DNA of 31,634 nt from Bacteroidales bacterium UBA1794 (lineage in GTDB: Bacteria > Bacteroidota > Bacteroidia > Bacteroidales > Bacteroidaceae). The stretch covers positions 1-31,634 of the forward strand of contig DCFW01000006.1 of assembly GCA_002315435.1 (NCBI GenBank), read 5' to 3'. Within the stretch, counting starts at the first letter, position 1. Every line of letters starts with the position of its first letter. The notes beneath the pieces were generated by a model. The model worked only from the letters and a program-made list of their open reading frames with translations. It was not told the origin of the DNA and made no database searches. This document shows, piece after piece, positions 1-7,556 of the stretch. Position numbers and translations under genes: made by a program.

Positions 1-1505
1 CTTTCTTTGAACTGTGCAGAACAGCCGGAGTGGACATTTCTAATCCTTACCACGCCTTTCAAGAAGAAATGGATGTGGCTAATGAGATGAAAGGGCTGCC
101 GATGTTTCCTGAATGGGTCTTCAATCAGTTGCCTCCATTACTGACTCAAATCGTATCGCATGTTGACACGGTGGCGGAAAAGAGCATGATGCTCATGACG
201 TCGATTACTACGATCAGTTCTTTGTTACCGAACTATTACATGCGTTATGGCAAGCATCGTATGGAAGCTAATTTATCTTTCTTTGTGTTGGCTAAATCGG
301 GCAGCGGAAAGGGTATGATGCGATTCTGTGCCCGACTGGTGAAACCGGTTCATGATAAGTTGATGGCTGAATCGGAAGAGGCCCGAAATGAATATCGAAA
401 ACGAATGGAACTGAAGAAACAGGAGAAAAAAGGCAAATCAACAAAAGACGAAGTTGAGAATGTCATGGAGCAGATGCCGCCATTGAAGGTATTCAATATT
501 CCAGCGGATTCAAGTGCCTCGGCTTTCATACGCACATTTGCTGAAACACAACGTGGAATAATGTTTGAGACGGAGGGTGATACGTTGGCTAAGATCTTGC
601 GATTGGACTTTGGCGGGTACTCTGACTTGTTGCGAAAGGCTGCGCATCACGAGCCGATCACATTCATGCGTGTGGGATCGGATGACAAGGGAGAAGGCAT
701 TCATATTTACATCGATTATCCTTGTTTGTCTGTAGTACTGAGCGGAACTCCCAAGCAGTTGAAGAACTTGATGACGGATGCGGAAAATGGATTGTTCAGT
801 CGCTTTGGTGTTTTGTATGTGACGACGAATCCCGAATGGGAAGATCAGTATGAGGATGATGAGGGTGAATCGTATGAAGAGTGCTTTGACCGATATGCCG
901 ATGATTTGTATGTGATCTACACTAAATTGGTATGCTTGGGCGAAAAGGGTGTGCAATTTAAATTGACGAAAGCGCAACGAAAAGAGGTACGAAGCTTTTT
1001 CCGCAATAATTTGTTTCGTTACAACACGCTTTATGATGGAGAGTATGATGGCATCATGCACCGTTTGGGAGTGATGCACGGTCGCATCTGCATGGTGCTT
1101 ACTGCTTTGAGAGGGGAGAGTGTGGATCGTTTTGATGAGCCGCTGGTGTGCTCGGATGAGGATGTAAAGCTTGCTCTGGAAATGATAAAGGTGCTCAATC
1201 AGCATACGGATTTTGCCTATCGCAGCTTGTCACCCGAAAAGGCAATGAAGGTGACTCTAAAGAATATGCCGTTGCAATATCAGCTATATCAGGCTTTGCC
1301 CCATGAGTTTACTACCAAAGATGCTCTGGAGGTGGGGCTTAAATTGAAGATAAGCGGATCATTTGTAAAAAAGTGCATGCATAAGTTTATTCAAGGGAAG
1401 GACGGCATGGGCTATTTGGCCGAAAAATTGTCGCATGGCAACTACCGGAAGATCTTGAAGGAGGAGAATGTGGCTGAATACACCGAAAGTGAAGAAATTT
1501 ATTAA
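1..1505 (+). CDS. Primase/DUF3987 helicase-like protein, copy 1 (5' end outside window)
   Basis: This is the C-terminal part of a primase-helicase-like protein; the reading frame is open from base 3, so the start lies upstream of the window. A GTG at base 30 is internal, because the full-length copy at 17666-20179 continues N-terminally with an aligned sequence. A P-loop-like stretch (AKSGSGKG) is coded near 290-315 and marks the DUF3987 ATPase-like domain. About 425 residues are nearly identical to the second copy, with fewer than 20 differences seen by eye. The last ~65 residues, from the EFTTKDALE segment on, are strongly diverged. This tail resembles a winged-helix DNA-binding end. Such proteins are usually found in Bacteroidales mobile or phage-derived islands and probably act in replication, but the exact role is unknown. 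Confidence 0.85.
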   Translation, partial: FFELCRTAGVDISNPYHAFQEEMDVANEMKGLPMFPEWVFNQLPPLLTQIVSHVDTVAEKSMMLMTSITTISSLLPNYYMRYGKHRMEANLSFFVLAKSGSGKGMMRFCARLVKPVHDKLMAESEEARNEYRKRMELKKQEKKGKSTKDEVENVMEQMPPLKVFNIPADSSASAFIRTFAETQRGIMFETEGDTLAKILRLDFGGYSDLLRKAAHHEPITFMRVGSDDKGEGIHIYIDYPCLSVVLSGTPKQLKNLMTDAENGLFSRFGVLYVTTNPEWEDQYEDDEGESYEECFDRYADDLYVIYTKLVCLGEKGVQFKLTKAQRKEVRSFFRNNLFRYNTLYDGEYDGIMHRLGVMHGRICMVLTALRGESVDRFDEPLVCSDEDVKLALEMIKVLNQHTDFAYRSLSPEKAMKVTLKNMPLQYQLYQALPHEFTTKDALEVGLKLKISGSFVKKCMHKFIQGKDGMGYLAEKLSHGNYRKILKEENVAEYTESEEIY

Positions 1506-1536
1506 GAAAAAAAATCTTGTAATTAATTATTTTTTG

Positions 1537-1544
1537 TATGTTTG
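1537..1544 (+). promoter_or_regulatory. -7 promoter box of manA
   Basis: TATGTTTG matches the Bacteroidales -7 consensus TAnnTTTG. The expected start of transcription would be about 7 bases downstream, giving a leader of roughly 20 bases before the ATG at 1574. A weak -33 candidate (CTTG, 1516-1519) lies 17 bases upstream. Confidence 0.5.
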
Positions 1545-1573
1545 TACCGCAAAAACAATTTTTAATAAACCAA

Positions 1574-2542
1574 ATGTACCCTTTAAAATTTAAACCTATC
1601 CTCAAACAACGATTGTGGGGAGGTGAGAAGATTCTTTCTTTTAAGCATCTTGATGATAAGCTTTCAAACGTAGGCGAAAGCTGGGAGATTTCAAGTGTAG
1701 ACGACAGTGAGTCGGTAGTTGCAAACGGCGAATATCGCGGACGTACATTGCCACAACTTGTCAGAGAGTTTAAAGACGTATTAGTAGGAGAGAGCAATTA
1801 CCATCATTTTGGTGATACGTTTCCCCTTCTGATCAAGTTTATTGATGCCCAACAGGATTTGTCGATACAGGTTCATCCTTCAGACGAATTGGCTAAAAAG
1901 CGTCACAACTCTTTAGGAAAAACGGAGATGTGGTATGTGGTTGGTGCCGAACCCGGTGCTAAACTGCGAAGCGGATTCTCTAAGCAGATTACTCCCAAGG
2001 AGTATAAAGAGCATGTAGCGAATGATACCATCACGGATGTATTGCAGGAATATGAAATACATGAAGGTGATGTCTTCTTTTTGCCTGCAGGCAGAATACA
2101 CAGCATAGGTGCCGGTGCGTTCATTGCCGAAATTCAGGAGACGAGTGACATTACGTATCGTATATACGATTTTAATCGTAAGGATGCAAATGGCAATACA
2201 CGTGAACTGCATACGGAGATGGCGAAAGATGCCATAGACTATGAGGTGCAGACGGACTATCGTACATCCTATGAGAAAGAGAAGAATGAACCCGTAGAAC
2301 TGGTGGCTTGTCCTTATTTCACTACTTCGCTTTATGATGTGGATGAGGAGGTATCCTGTGACTACAGTGAGCTGGATTCATTTGTGGTGCTGATGTGTCT
2401 TGACGGATCTTGTACGCTGAAAACCGATAATGAGGATCCTGTGGAAATGCATGCGGGTGAAACGGTGCTGATTTCTGCTGAGAATAATGAGGTGACTATT
2501 ATTCCTCATGATCAGGCGAAATTACTGGAAAGTTATGTATAA
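1574..2542 (+). CDS. manA: Mannose-6-phosphate isomerase, class I
   Basis: This enzyme interconverts mannose 6-phosphate and fructose 6-phosphate in the cytoplasm, linking mannose use and GDP-mannose synthesis to glycolysis. The product has 322 residues. The cupin metal site of the family is visible: QVHPSDE with His101, KTEMWYV with Glu118, and GRIHSIG with His176. The ATG at 1574 is preferred over an in-frame ATG at 1538 because the family begins at MYPLKFKPIL and the upstream ATG overlaps the predicted -7 box. The gene has its own promoter and ends at a strong terminator, so it is probably transcribed alone. Its neighbour upstream, the primase-like gene, is unrelated in function. Confidence 0.95.
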   Translation: MYPLKFKPILKQRLWGGEKILSFKHLDDKLSNVGESWEISSVDDSESVVANGEYRGRTLPQLVREFKDVLVGESNYHHFGDTFPLLIKFIDAQQDLSIQVHPSDELAKKRHNSLGKTEMWYVVGAEPGAKLRSGFSKQITPKEYKEHVANDTITDVLQEYEIHEGDVFFLPAGRIHSIGAGAFIAEIQETSDITYRIYDFNRKDANGNTRELHTEMAKDAIDYEVQTDYRTSYEKEKNEPVELVACPYFTTSLYDVDEEVSCDYSELDSFVVLMCLDGSCTLKTDNEDPVEMHAGETVLISAENNEVTIIPHDQAKLLESYV

Positions 2543-2571
2543 GATGATATTTGAATGAATTATATTCAATA

Positions 2572-2608
2572 AAAAAACGTCGGCAAGTAGATCTTGTCGA
2601 CGTTTTTT
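2572..2608. terminator. Bidirectional intrinsic terminator between manA and the envelope cluster
   Basis: A 16-bp stem runs from AAAAAACGTCGGCAAG to CTTGTCGACGTTTTTT, with one G-T pair and a 5-base loop. Runs of A and T at both ends allow it to serve manA (+) and the convergent gene ending at 2611 (-). Confidence 0.9.
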
Positions 2609-2610
2609 GT

Positions 2611-2874
2611 TCATTTCTTTTTAAAGTAAGACTTTGCTTTTCGCATTAATTTGATGCCGGTGGTCACTCCTTCAAATATCATCCAGCCTGTTTTGACTGT
2701 TTTGAAGAAGCCTGATCCTTCGATAGGCCTACTGAACGGACTGGCGATTTCACTTGCCAATTGAGCAATGTTGACCTGTTCCTTGAGCAACTCACTTCTT
2801 ACTTCTCCCTTCTTACGTTGGATATCGGTGAGAGTGAGGTCGGTGACTGATACGTTATGAGCAATTTTAATCAT
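2611..2874 (-). CDS. Small hypothetical protein of the YtxH/holin-like cluster
   Basis: This 87-residue protein has no family I can name. It has no signal peptide. It carries a Lys/Arg-rich C-terminus (MRKAKSYFKKK) and a mildly hydrophobic segment around residues 60-75, which suggests peripheral association with the inner membrane. It lies 3 bases after the holin-like gene, so the two are almost certainly co-transcribed. Small proteins at this position often accompany YtxH and holin-like genes in Bacteroides. A role in the envelope or stress response is an inference from position only. Confidence 0.75.
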   Translation of the reverse strand: MIKIAHNVSVTDLTLTDIQRKKGEVRSELLKEQVNIAQLASEIASPFSRPIEGSGFFKTVKTGWMIFEGVTTGIKLMRKAKSYFKKK

Positions 2875-2877
2875 AAA

Positions 2878-3231
2878 TTATTTCTCCTTTTCCAAGAACA
2901 GTTTTGAAAGAAAGCGAGCGATCGGATCCACAATTAATTTGGTCCTGTTGAGATAAAGAATGAAAGTAAGTAACAGGCTGATGACGCAGATCAAAAGAAA
3001 ACTAATGCTTAATCCGCCGACAATAGGTTCCAGTGCATAAGCTAGCGCAAAGAGTGCGTAAAACAAAGCTCCTGTCCCCAGAATGATAAGTGTGGTAATC
3101 AGCAGGAATGTGCTCAGCAGGATCGTTAGTTTTTCTACTAATTCAAGCCGGGCATAATCTTTGTTCAAGCTGATGTATCGTCTTACACTCTCAACTAAAA
3201 GATGAAAGTTATCACTACTGTTATTTGGCAT
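2878..3231 (-). CDS. Holin-superfamily-like inner membrane protein
   Basis: This is a 117-residue membrane protein. Two long hydrophobic stretches are visible at roughly residues 32-70 and 72-95, separated by a short turn. Charged ends flank them, and the C-terminus is basic (FLSKLFLEKEK). This layout fits the Phage_holin_3_6 (putative Actinobacterial holin-X) family, which in non-phage settings is thought to be an envelope protein rather than a lysis holin. It sits between the YtxH gene and a small protein in one operon, with no endolysin nearby, so lysis is unlikely. Start chosen at MPNNSS, 23 bases after the YtxH stop. Confidence 0.8.
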   Translation of the reverse strand: MPNNSSDNFHLLVESVRRYISLNKDYARLELVEKLTILLSTFLLITTLIILGTGALFYALFALAYALEPIVGGLSISFLLICVISLLLTFILYLNRTKLIVDPIARFLSKLFLEKEK

Positions 3232-3254
3232 GTGGCTGGATTTTGTTGATTCTT

Positions 3255-3482
3255 TTATGCTTCTTCAGCAGCAATTTCTTCATCACCGGTGTTGATCTCT
3301 TTTGCAATCTCGTCAACCAGTTCACTCATTTCTTTTTTACCTAGTTTGATACCTCTCTTTTTGAGAATTTCAGCGATTTTCTCACGTGTATCAGTTCCCT
3401 TTTCAGGTGCGAATAATATTCCCAATGCTGCTCCGGCGATTGCGCCGCCAAGAAATGCAGCCAAAACACTAAGACTCTTCAT
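3255..3482 (-). CDS. YtxH domain-containing protein
   Basis: This 75-residue protein has the YtxH hallmark: a glycine/alanine-rich N-terminal membrane segment (AAFLGGAIAGAALGILFAPEKG) followed by a charged helical tail. The APxxG motif with following TREKI is typical of the family. The family is annotated as general-stress or envelope-associated, but no biochemical function is established. It is the first gene of a three-gene minus-strand operon with the holin-like and small hypothetical proteins. A -7 promoter box lies 23 bases upstream of its start. Confidence 0.88.
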   Translation of the reverse strand: MKSLSVLAAFLGGAIAGAALGILFAPEKGTDTREKIAEILKKRGIKLGKKEMSELVDEIAKEINTGDEEIAAEEA

Positions 3483-3504
3483 ATCTTTTTGATTTTATGT
3501 TATT

Positions 3505-3512
3505 CAAATATA
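3505..3512 (-). promoter_or_regulatory. -7 promoter box of the YtxH operon
   Basis: On the minus strand this reads TATATTTG, matching TAnnTTTG, 23 bases before the YtxH start. No clear -33 TTTG was found at the usual distance. Confidence 0.45.
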
Positions 3513-3609
3513 ATGATTCTGCAGGGAATATGTTCGGTTATTTCTTTACATTCTTCCGAGATTTGATATTTTTAACTAAACTACCTTAATGAGCTCTCTA
3601 TTTATTTAT

Positions 3610-3617
3610 TACTTTTG
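3610..3617 (+). promoter_or_regulatory. Candidate -7 promoter box of the SPOR lipoprotein gene
   Basis: TACTTTTG matches TAnnTTTG on the plus strand. The implied leader to the ATG at 3714 is about 90 bases, longer than for other genes here, so a closer but less canonical promoter remains possible. Confidence 0.35.
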
Positions 3618-3713
3618 CCTTAGTTGTTTGTCGATGGCATAGATGAAAGGAATGCCGTAGGTAAGTACGTTTTTAATTTAGAAGTTATATATTTTAAATA
3701 AATAGTAGCAAAT

Positions 3714-4226
3714 ATGAAAAAGTTAACAATTATGTTGGGGGTTGCCCTTTGCGCAGTCTTTGTGATGTCGTCTTGTCGCTCTTCGAGAGAAAGCGCATAT
3801 CGCAAGGCTTACGAGAAGGCTAAGCAGCAAGAATTGGCTCAACCGGCTACAACCCAGGCCGAACAACAGGCACAGGAAGCTCCTGTAGCAGATGTTCCGG
3901 TAGTTGTAAAACCAAAAAGCGATGATGCTTCGGCAGCTCGTGAAGAACGTGCAACAGTGCAAGGTGATGGCATCTTGAAAGAATTTAGCGTGGTTTGCGG
4001 TAGTTTCCAAACCAAAGCAAATGCTGATGCTCTTACCGGAGATGTAAAATCTTTCGGCTATCCTGCCGCATTGGAAGTACAGAACCCTGATACTAAAATG
4101 TATCGTGTGATCTTTGCTACCTTTGACGACAAAGCATCTGCTGCTTCTGCTCGTGATGCTTTCAAGGCAAAATTCCCTGATCGTAAAGATTTTCAGGGTG
4201 CATGGATCTTGAAAAGAGTATATTAA
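3714..4226 (+). CDS. SPOR domain-containing lipoprotein
   Basis: This 170-residue protein begins with a lipoprotein signal peptide; the lipobox is VMSSC, with Cys20 as the acylated residue. A charged and Ala/Gln/Pro-rich linker (about 25-85) follows. The C-terminal ~75 residues form a SPOR domain: FSVVCGSFQTKANAD, a YRVIFATF strand, and the terminal GAWILKRVY. SPOR domains bind denuded glycan strands of peptidoglycan, often at the septum, so the protein likely tethers the outer membrane to the cell wall or acts during division. It is a single-gene unit ended by a terminator. The RlpA-like protein at 17076, the other peptidoglycan-related protein here, lacks a SPOR domain. Confidence 0.9.
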   Translation: MKKLTIMLGVALCAVFVMSSCRSSRESAYRKAYEKAKQQELAQPATTQAEQQAQEAPVADVPVVVKPKSDDASAAREERATVQGDGILKEFSVVCGSFQTKANADALTGDVKSFGYPAALEVQNPDTKMYRVIFATFDDKASAASARDAFKAKFPDRKDFQGAWILKRVY

Positions 4227-4249
4227 TCATACACTAATCTTAAGGATGT

Positions 4250-4283
4250 AATGAAGTCTGCCATAGGTGGGCTTCATTTTTTT
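4250..4283 (+). terminator. Intrinsic terminator after the SPOR lipoprotein gene
   Basis: Arms AATGAAG and CTTCATT, with further pairing of CC and GG inside, are followed by a T run. It lies 24 bases after the stop codon. Confidence 0.75.
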
Positions 4284-4286
4284 ATG

Positions 4287-4304
4287 TTGCGAAAACGTTT
4301 GCAA
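4287..4304. promoter_or_regulatory. Near-palindrome upstream of the SusA-like gene; candidate LacI/GalR-type operator
   Basis: The sequence has an 8-bp perfect core AAACGTTT (4293-4300) flanked by TTGC and GCAA, with two extra bases in the left arm. A central CG in such a dyad is typical of LacI/GalR family operators. It lies about 55 bases upstream of the -7 box at 4358. No LacI-type gene is in the window. Confidence 0.3.
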
Positions 4305-4357
4305 ATCCCTCGCGGCATTTTAAATGTTTCGGATAACCGGCTCTTTCAATAAAAAAG

Positions 4358-4365
4358 TATCTTTG
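4358..4365 (+). promoter_or_regulatory. -7 promoter box of the SusA-like gene
   Basis: TATCTTTG is an exact match to the common Bacteroidales -7 box, 31 bases before the ATG at 4397. Confidence 0.55.
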
Positions 4366-4396
4366 TGATTATGTTAAACTTAAAATAAGATTAGGT

Positions 4397-6256
4397 ATGT
4401 TGAGAAACATTTACATTACATTTGTTTTATCGGTGGTAACTATATTAAATATGGATGCATCTTCATTAAAAGTTACGCGCATTGATCCCTCATTCTGGTA
4501 TGTGGGGATGAAACAAACTTCTTTGCAGTTGATGGTTTACGGACCGGATATACGCGATGCGCAGGTAAAAGTGGATTACCCTCAGGTGATAGTTGATTCT
4601 ATTGTGAAGCTTGAGAGTCCTAATTATTTGTTGCTTTATTTGAATATACCTGTGGATGCTGCTCCGGGAAATATGAAAATCACATTCTCGCAGAAAGGCA
4701 AGCAACTTACAAAACTTTACGAATTGAAACAACGGACACGCAAGGGTGATGACAGGCAAGGATTCACTTCTGCCGATGTATTGTATCTGTTGATGCCTGA
4801 CCGTTTTGCCAATGGCAATCCGGCTAATGATCAACTAAAAAACATGTCTCCGTATGTGGTTGATCGCAATAATCCAAATTTACGTCATGGGGGAGACTTG
4901 GCCGGAATAGAGAAGCATCTTGACTATTTCACTGACTTGGGTGTGACGGCATTGTGGTTTACACCTGTACTTGAAAATAACATGAAAGGTGGTTCTTATC
5001 ACGGCTATGCCGTCACCGATTATTATAAAATAGATCCTCGTTTCGGTACGAATAGTGATTATGTGCATCTGATTGACAGTGTTCATCACAAGGGATTGAA
5101 GGTGGTGATGGATATGATATTCAATCATTGTGGAAGTGAGCATCCTTGGCTTTCGGATATGCCCTCTAAAGATTGGTTTAACCACTCCGATTACAAGAAT
5201 CATTATGTGCAAACGTCTTATCGCTTGACTCCGGTAGTGGATCCTTATGCCTCTAAAAAGGATTTGGACGAGACTACAAATGGTTGGTTCGTACCTTCCA
5301 TGCCTGATTTGAATCAAACGAATCCGCATGTGATGCGTTACTTGATTCAAAATAGTAAGTTCTGGATTGAGTATGCCAATATCGACGGTATACGTATGGA
5401 TACTTATCCTTATGCCGACTATGACGCTATGTCGGGCTGGATGAAAGAAATGAACGAAGAGTATCCTAATTTCAATATTGTGGGCGAAGTGTGGTGTACG
5501 GAGCCTGCCTATTCGGCTTACTGGCAAAAAGATTCTAAGTTGTCGTCTCCGCGCAATTCCAATTTAAAGACGGTAATGGACTTTGGTTTTTATAGTAAAA
5601 TAAACATGGCTAAGCACGAGGAAACAGACGGTGACCACGGATTGGGAAGAATCTATGATAACTTGGTTTATGATTACTTGTATCCGAATCCCCAAAGTGT
5701 GATGGCCTTTTTTGAAAATCATGACACGGATCGCTTTCTGGGCAACAGCAGCGACAGTGCTATGCTGAAACAGGCTTATGTGATACTGTTAACTCTGCCG
5801 CGTATTCCTCAATTATATTATGGCACGGAAGTGATGATGAATGGGGTGAAGAATGTGACTGACGGTTATGTGCGTAAGGATTTTCCCGGTGGATGGCAAG
5901 GTGACAAGGTGAATGCTTTTACCGGTGACGGTCTCACTCCGATGCAGGTGAATATGCATGATTTTGTAAAGACGTTGTTGCATTGGCGTAACGGTAACGA
6001 AGTGATCAGTAAAGGTGAAATGAAACATTTCATTCCGTTGAACGGTATTTATGTATATCAGAGGAAATTAAATGACAAGCGAGTGATAGTCATACTCAAC
6101 GGTACGAATAAATCAAATGAATTTAAAGTATCTGACTATAGTGAATTATTTATTCAAAGTCATGTGGGACGCGATGTGATAAATGGTCAGTCAGTTGACT
6201 TCTCCACGGGTTTCACGTTGGCGCCTCGTCAATCAATGATTGTAGAAATGCAGTAA
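4397..6256 (+). CDS. GH13 alpha-amylase, SusA-like neopullulanase/cyclomaltodextrinase
   Basis: This 619-residue enzyme should hydrolyse alpha-glucans (starch fragments, pullulan or cyclodextrins), probably in the periplasm, since the N-terminus is a signal-peptide-like hydrophobic stretch. An N-terminal beta-sandwich domain (about 22-115) precedes the GH13 barrel, which opens with VLYLLMPDRFANGNP. The conserved regions are all present: MDMIFNHCG, GIRMDTYPY with nucleophile Asp335, IVGEVW with acid/base Glu364, and FFENHDTDRF with Asp443. A C-terminal beta domain ends the protein. Length and layout match B. thetaiotaomicron SusA (about 617 residues). No SusC, SusD or SusR gene lies beside it, so it is an isolated amylase rather than part of a sus operon here. 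Confidence 0.92.
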   Translation: MLRNIYITFVLSVVTILNMDASSLKVTRIDPSFWYVGMKQTSLQLMVYGPDIRDAQVKVDYPQVIVDSIVKLESPNYLLLYLNIPVDAAPGNMKITFSQKGKQLTKLYELKQRTRKGDDRQGFTSADVLYLLMPDRFANGNPANDQLKNMSPYVVDRNNPNLRHGGDLAGIEKHLDYFTDLGVTALWFTPVLENNMKGGSYHGYAVTDYYKIDPRFGTNSDYVHLIDSVHHKGLKVVMDMIFNHCGSEHPWLSDMPSKDWFNHSDYKNHYVQTSYRLTPVVDPYASKKDLDETTNGWFVPSMPDLNQTNPHVMRYLIQNSKFWIEYANIDGIRMDTYPYADYDAMSGWMKEMNEEYPNFNIVGEVWCTEPAYSAYWQKDSKLSSPRNSNLKTVMDFGFYSKINMAKHEETDGDHGLGRIYDNLVYDYLYPNPQSVMAFFENHDTDRFLGNSSDSAMLKQAYVILLTLPRIPQLYYGTEVMMNGVKNVTDGYVRKDFPGGWQGDKVNAFTGDGLTPMQVNMHDFVKTLLHWRNGNEVISKGEMKHFIPLNGIYVYQRKLNDKRVIVILNGTNKSNEFKVSDYSELFIQSHVGRDVINGQSVDFSTGFTLAPRQSMIVEMQ

Positions 6257-6278
6257 TGTGAGTAATTGTTTATTTTTA

Positions 6279-6319
6279 AATCGGCTCAAGGCTATGAGGT
6301 ATTGAGCCGATTCCTTTTT
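6279..6319. terminator. Terminator between the SusA-like gene and queF
   Basis: A perfect 11-bp stem, AATCGGCTCAA to TTGAGCCGATT, with a 12-base loop, is followed by a T-rich tract on the plus strand. An A/T run on the other side makes use by queF in the opposite direction possible. Confidence 0.85.
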
Positions 6320-6353
6320 ATCTTTATCGGGCAACTTTTAATAGCTCATTCTC

Positions 6354-6809
6354 TTATTCATGTTCCATCAGCCTTTTCTCTGCTATTCCTTCATATTTTG
6401 TTCCCGGTTTTCCGTAATTGGCATAAGGATAAATGGATATGCCGCCTCGTGGAGTGAACAAACCGGTTACTTCAATGTATTTAGGTGACATCAGTTTGAT
6501 CATATCTTTCATGATGATGTTCACACAATCCTCATGGAATGCTCCGTGATTGCGGAAACTGAAGAGATAGAGTTTTAAACTTTTGCTTTCAACCATCTTT
6601 ATATCGGGGATGTAAGATATGCGGATTTCAGCAAAGTCGGGCTGTCCGGTGATCGGGCAAAAGCTAGTGAATTCAGGGCAATTAAAGCGAACCCAATAAT
6701 CGTTTCCCGGATGTTTGTTATCGAATGTTTCCAGCACTTCCGGTGCATACTCTTTTTTGTATTCTGTTTTCTTTCCCAGCAGTGTGAGTTGGTCTTTTAG
6801 TTCTGCCAT
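6354..6809 (-). CDS. queF: NADPH-dependent 7-cyano-7-deazaguanine reductase (preQ0 reductase)
   Basis: QueF reduces preQ0 to preQ1, the last free-base step before insertion into tRNA to make queuosine. The 151-residue size fits the short, unimodular type. Visible residues are the nucleophile Cys51 in FTSFCPITGQPDF with Asp58 nearby, the ESKSLKLY motif that binds NADPH and substrate, and FHEDCVN. It lies 4 bases after the YhhQ-type transporter gene, so both are in one transcript. Together with queC upstream, this block covers preQ0 synthesis, precursor uptake and preQ0 reduction. queD and queE are not in the window. Confidence 0.96.
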   Translation of the reverse strand: MAELKDQLTLLGKKTEYKKEYAPEVLETFDNKHPGNDYWVRFNCPEFTSFCPITGQPDFAEIRISYIPDIKMVESKSLKLYLFSFRNHGAFHEDCVNIIMKDMIKLMSPKYIEVTGLFTPRGGISIYPYANYGKPGTKYEGIAEKRLMEHE

Positions 6810-6813
6810 AACA

Positions 6814-7494
6814 TTATAGGTCTTTAATTTTCAATATATTGTATGAAATGTCCTCATCGTAGACATCTTCTCCTTCCACGTTCTTGATGTATTTTACCAC
6901 TTTGATGGTGATGGGCAACACAATGATTTCATACAATGTTTTCAGTACCACTTGTACAAGCATCAATTTAATCAGTTCTATTGTCGGAATCAACCCACCG
7001 AAAGCTATGGGGAAGAAGATTAGTGAATCACCGCTCTCACCGAAGACGGTGGAGAGGATCGCCCTTGCAGAAAAATTCTTTCCATTTGAAGAGAGTTTCA
7101 TTTTGCTCATCACATAAGCATTGATAAATGAGCCTACCAAAAAGGCTGCCAGTGATGCGAAGGCTATGCGTGGTGCCATACTGAAGACAAAATTGAAGCT
7201 GTCTCCCTCTTTCCAATAAGGAGCAGGAGGAATGGCTACGGCTATTTGGCCTAGAATGACCACAAAGAAGTTCATGGCAAATCCACACCAGATGATGAGT
7301 CGGGCTTTACGAAAGCCCCACACTTCAGTCATGCAATCATTAATGATGTATGAAATGGGAAAAACCAATAAACCCGCGGTGAGAGAAAGCGGACCGACTT
7401 GGATGACTTTTGTTTCCAAAAGATTGGCTGTGATGAGGCATACGCAAAAGAGGATGCCCAGCAGCATGTAAAATACAGATACTTTTTTCTTCAT
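6814..7494 (-). CDS. yhhQ: Queuosine precursor transporter, YhhQ/VUT family
   Basis: This is a 226-residue inner-membrane protein with about six hydrophobic helices. Family signatures are the ANLLETKVI segment near residue 24, the PISYIINDCMTEVWGFRKAR loop near 46-65, and GESGDSLIFFPIAF in the later half. In E. coli YhhQ imports preQ0 and preQ1. Its placement between queC and queF supports the same role. The start at 7494 is preceded directly by a compact pseudoknot (7499-7528) and a -7 box (7535-7542), so the gene has its own regulated promoter in addition to possible read-through from queC. The gap to queC is 62 bases. Confidence 0.93.
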   Translation of the reverse strand: MKKKVSVFYMLLGILFCVCLITANLLETKVIQVGPLSLTAGLLVFPISYIINDCMTEVWGFRKARLIIWCGFAMNFFVVILGQIAVAIPPAPYWKEGDSFNFVFSMAPRIAFASLAAFLVGSFINAYVMSKMKLSSNGKNFSARAILSTVFGESGDSLIFFPIAFGGLIPTIELIKLMLVQVVLKTLYEIIVLPITIKVVKYIKNVEGEDVYDEDISYNILKIKDL

Positions 7495-7498
7495 CTTT

Positions 7499-7528
7499 CT
7501 TGTTTTTTACGAGGTATTCAAGCACTCG
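7499..7528 (-). ncRNA. Candidate preQ1-I-type riboswitch upstream of yhhQ-queF
   Basis: On the minus strand the leader forms an H-type pseudoknot. P1 is CGAG (7528-7525) with CUCG (7513-7510). P2 is CUUG in the P1 loop (7522-7519) with CAAG in the tail (7502-7499). The linker is one U and six A (7509-7503). The positions that contact preQ1 in known class I structures have equivalents: U directly after P1 (7524), C directly before the 3' P1 strand (7514), and A directly before the P2 3' strand (7503). The tail overlaps the ribosome-binding region 5 bases before the ATG. P1 has 4 bp, one fewer than the well-studied examples. The predicted transcript starts about where the motif begins. Assignment is by eye; no covariance search was run. 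Confidence 0.6.
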
Positions 7529-7534
7529 GGGCCG

Positions 7535-7542
7535 CAAAGATA
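7535..7542 (-). promoter_or_regulatory. -7 promoter box of yhhQ-queF
   Basis: The minus strand reads TATCTTTG. Transcription would start near 7528-7530, leaving a leader of about 35 bases that consists almost entirely of the pseudoknot. Confidence 0.55.
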
Positions 7543-7556
7543 CGGATAAAATACGA

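Noticed and set aside
510..1205. A 231-residue open frame on the minus strand opposite primase copy 1, and a similar one at 18146-18526 opposite copy 2.
   Set aside because: They mirror the coding strand of a well-supported gene, have no recognisable domain, and appear in both copies only because the copies are nearly identical.
1538..1573. The upstream in-frame ATG of manA.
   Set aside because: It overlaps the predicted -7 box, and the extra 12 residues are not part of the family N-terminus.
2878..3231. The holin-like gene as a sign of a prophage.
   Set aside because: Its operon holds YtxH and a small protein, with no lysin, structural or integrase genes; this group is common in normal Bacteroides chromosomes.
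4287..4304. The AAACGTTT palindrome as a CcpA catabolite-response element.
   Set aside because: CcpA control is a Firmicutes mechanism, and the left arm has two extra bases relative to the consensus.
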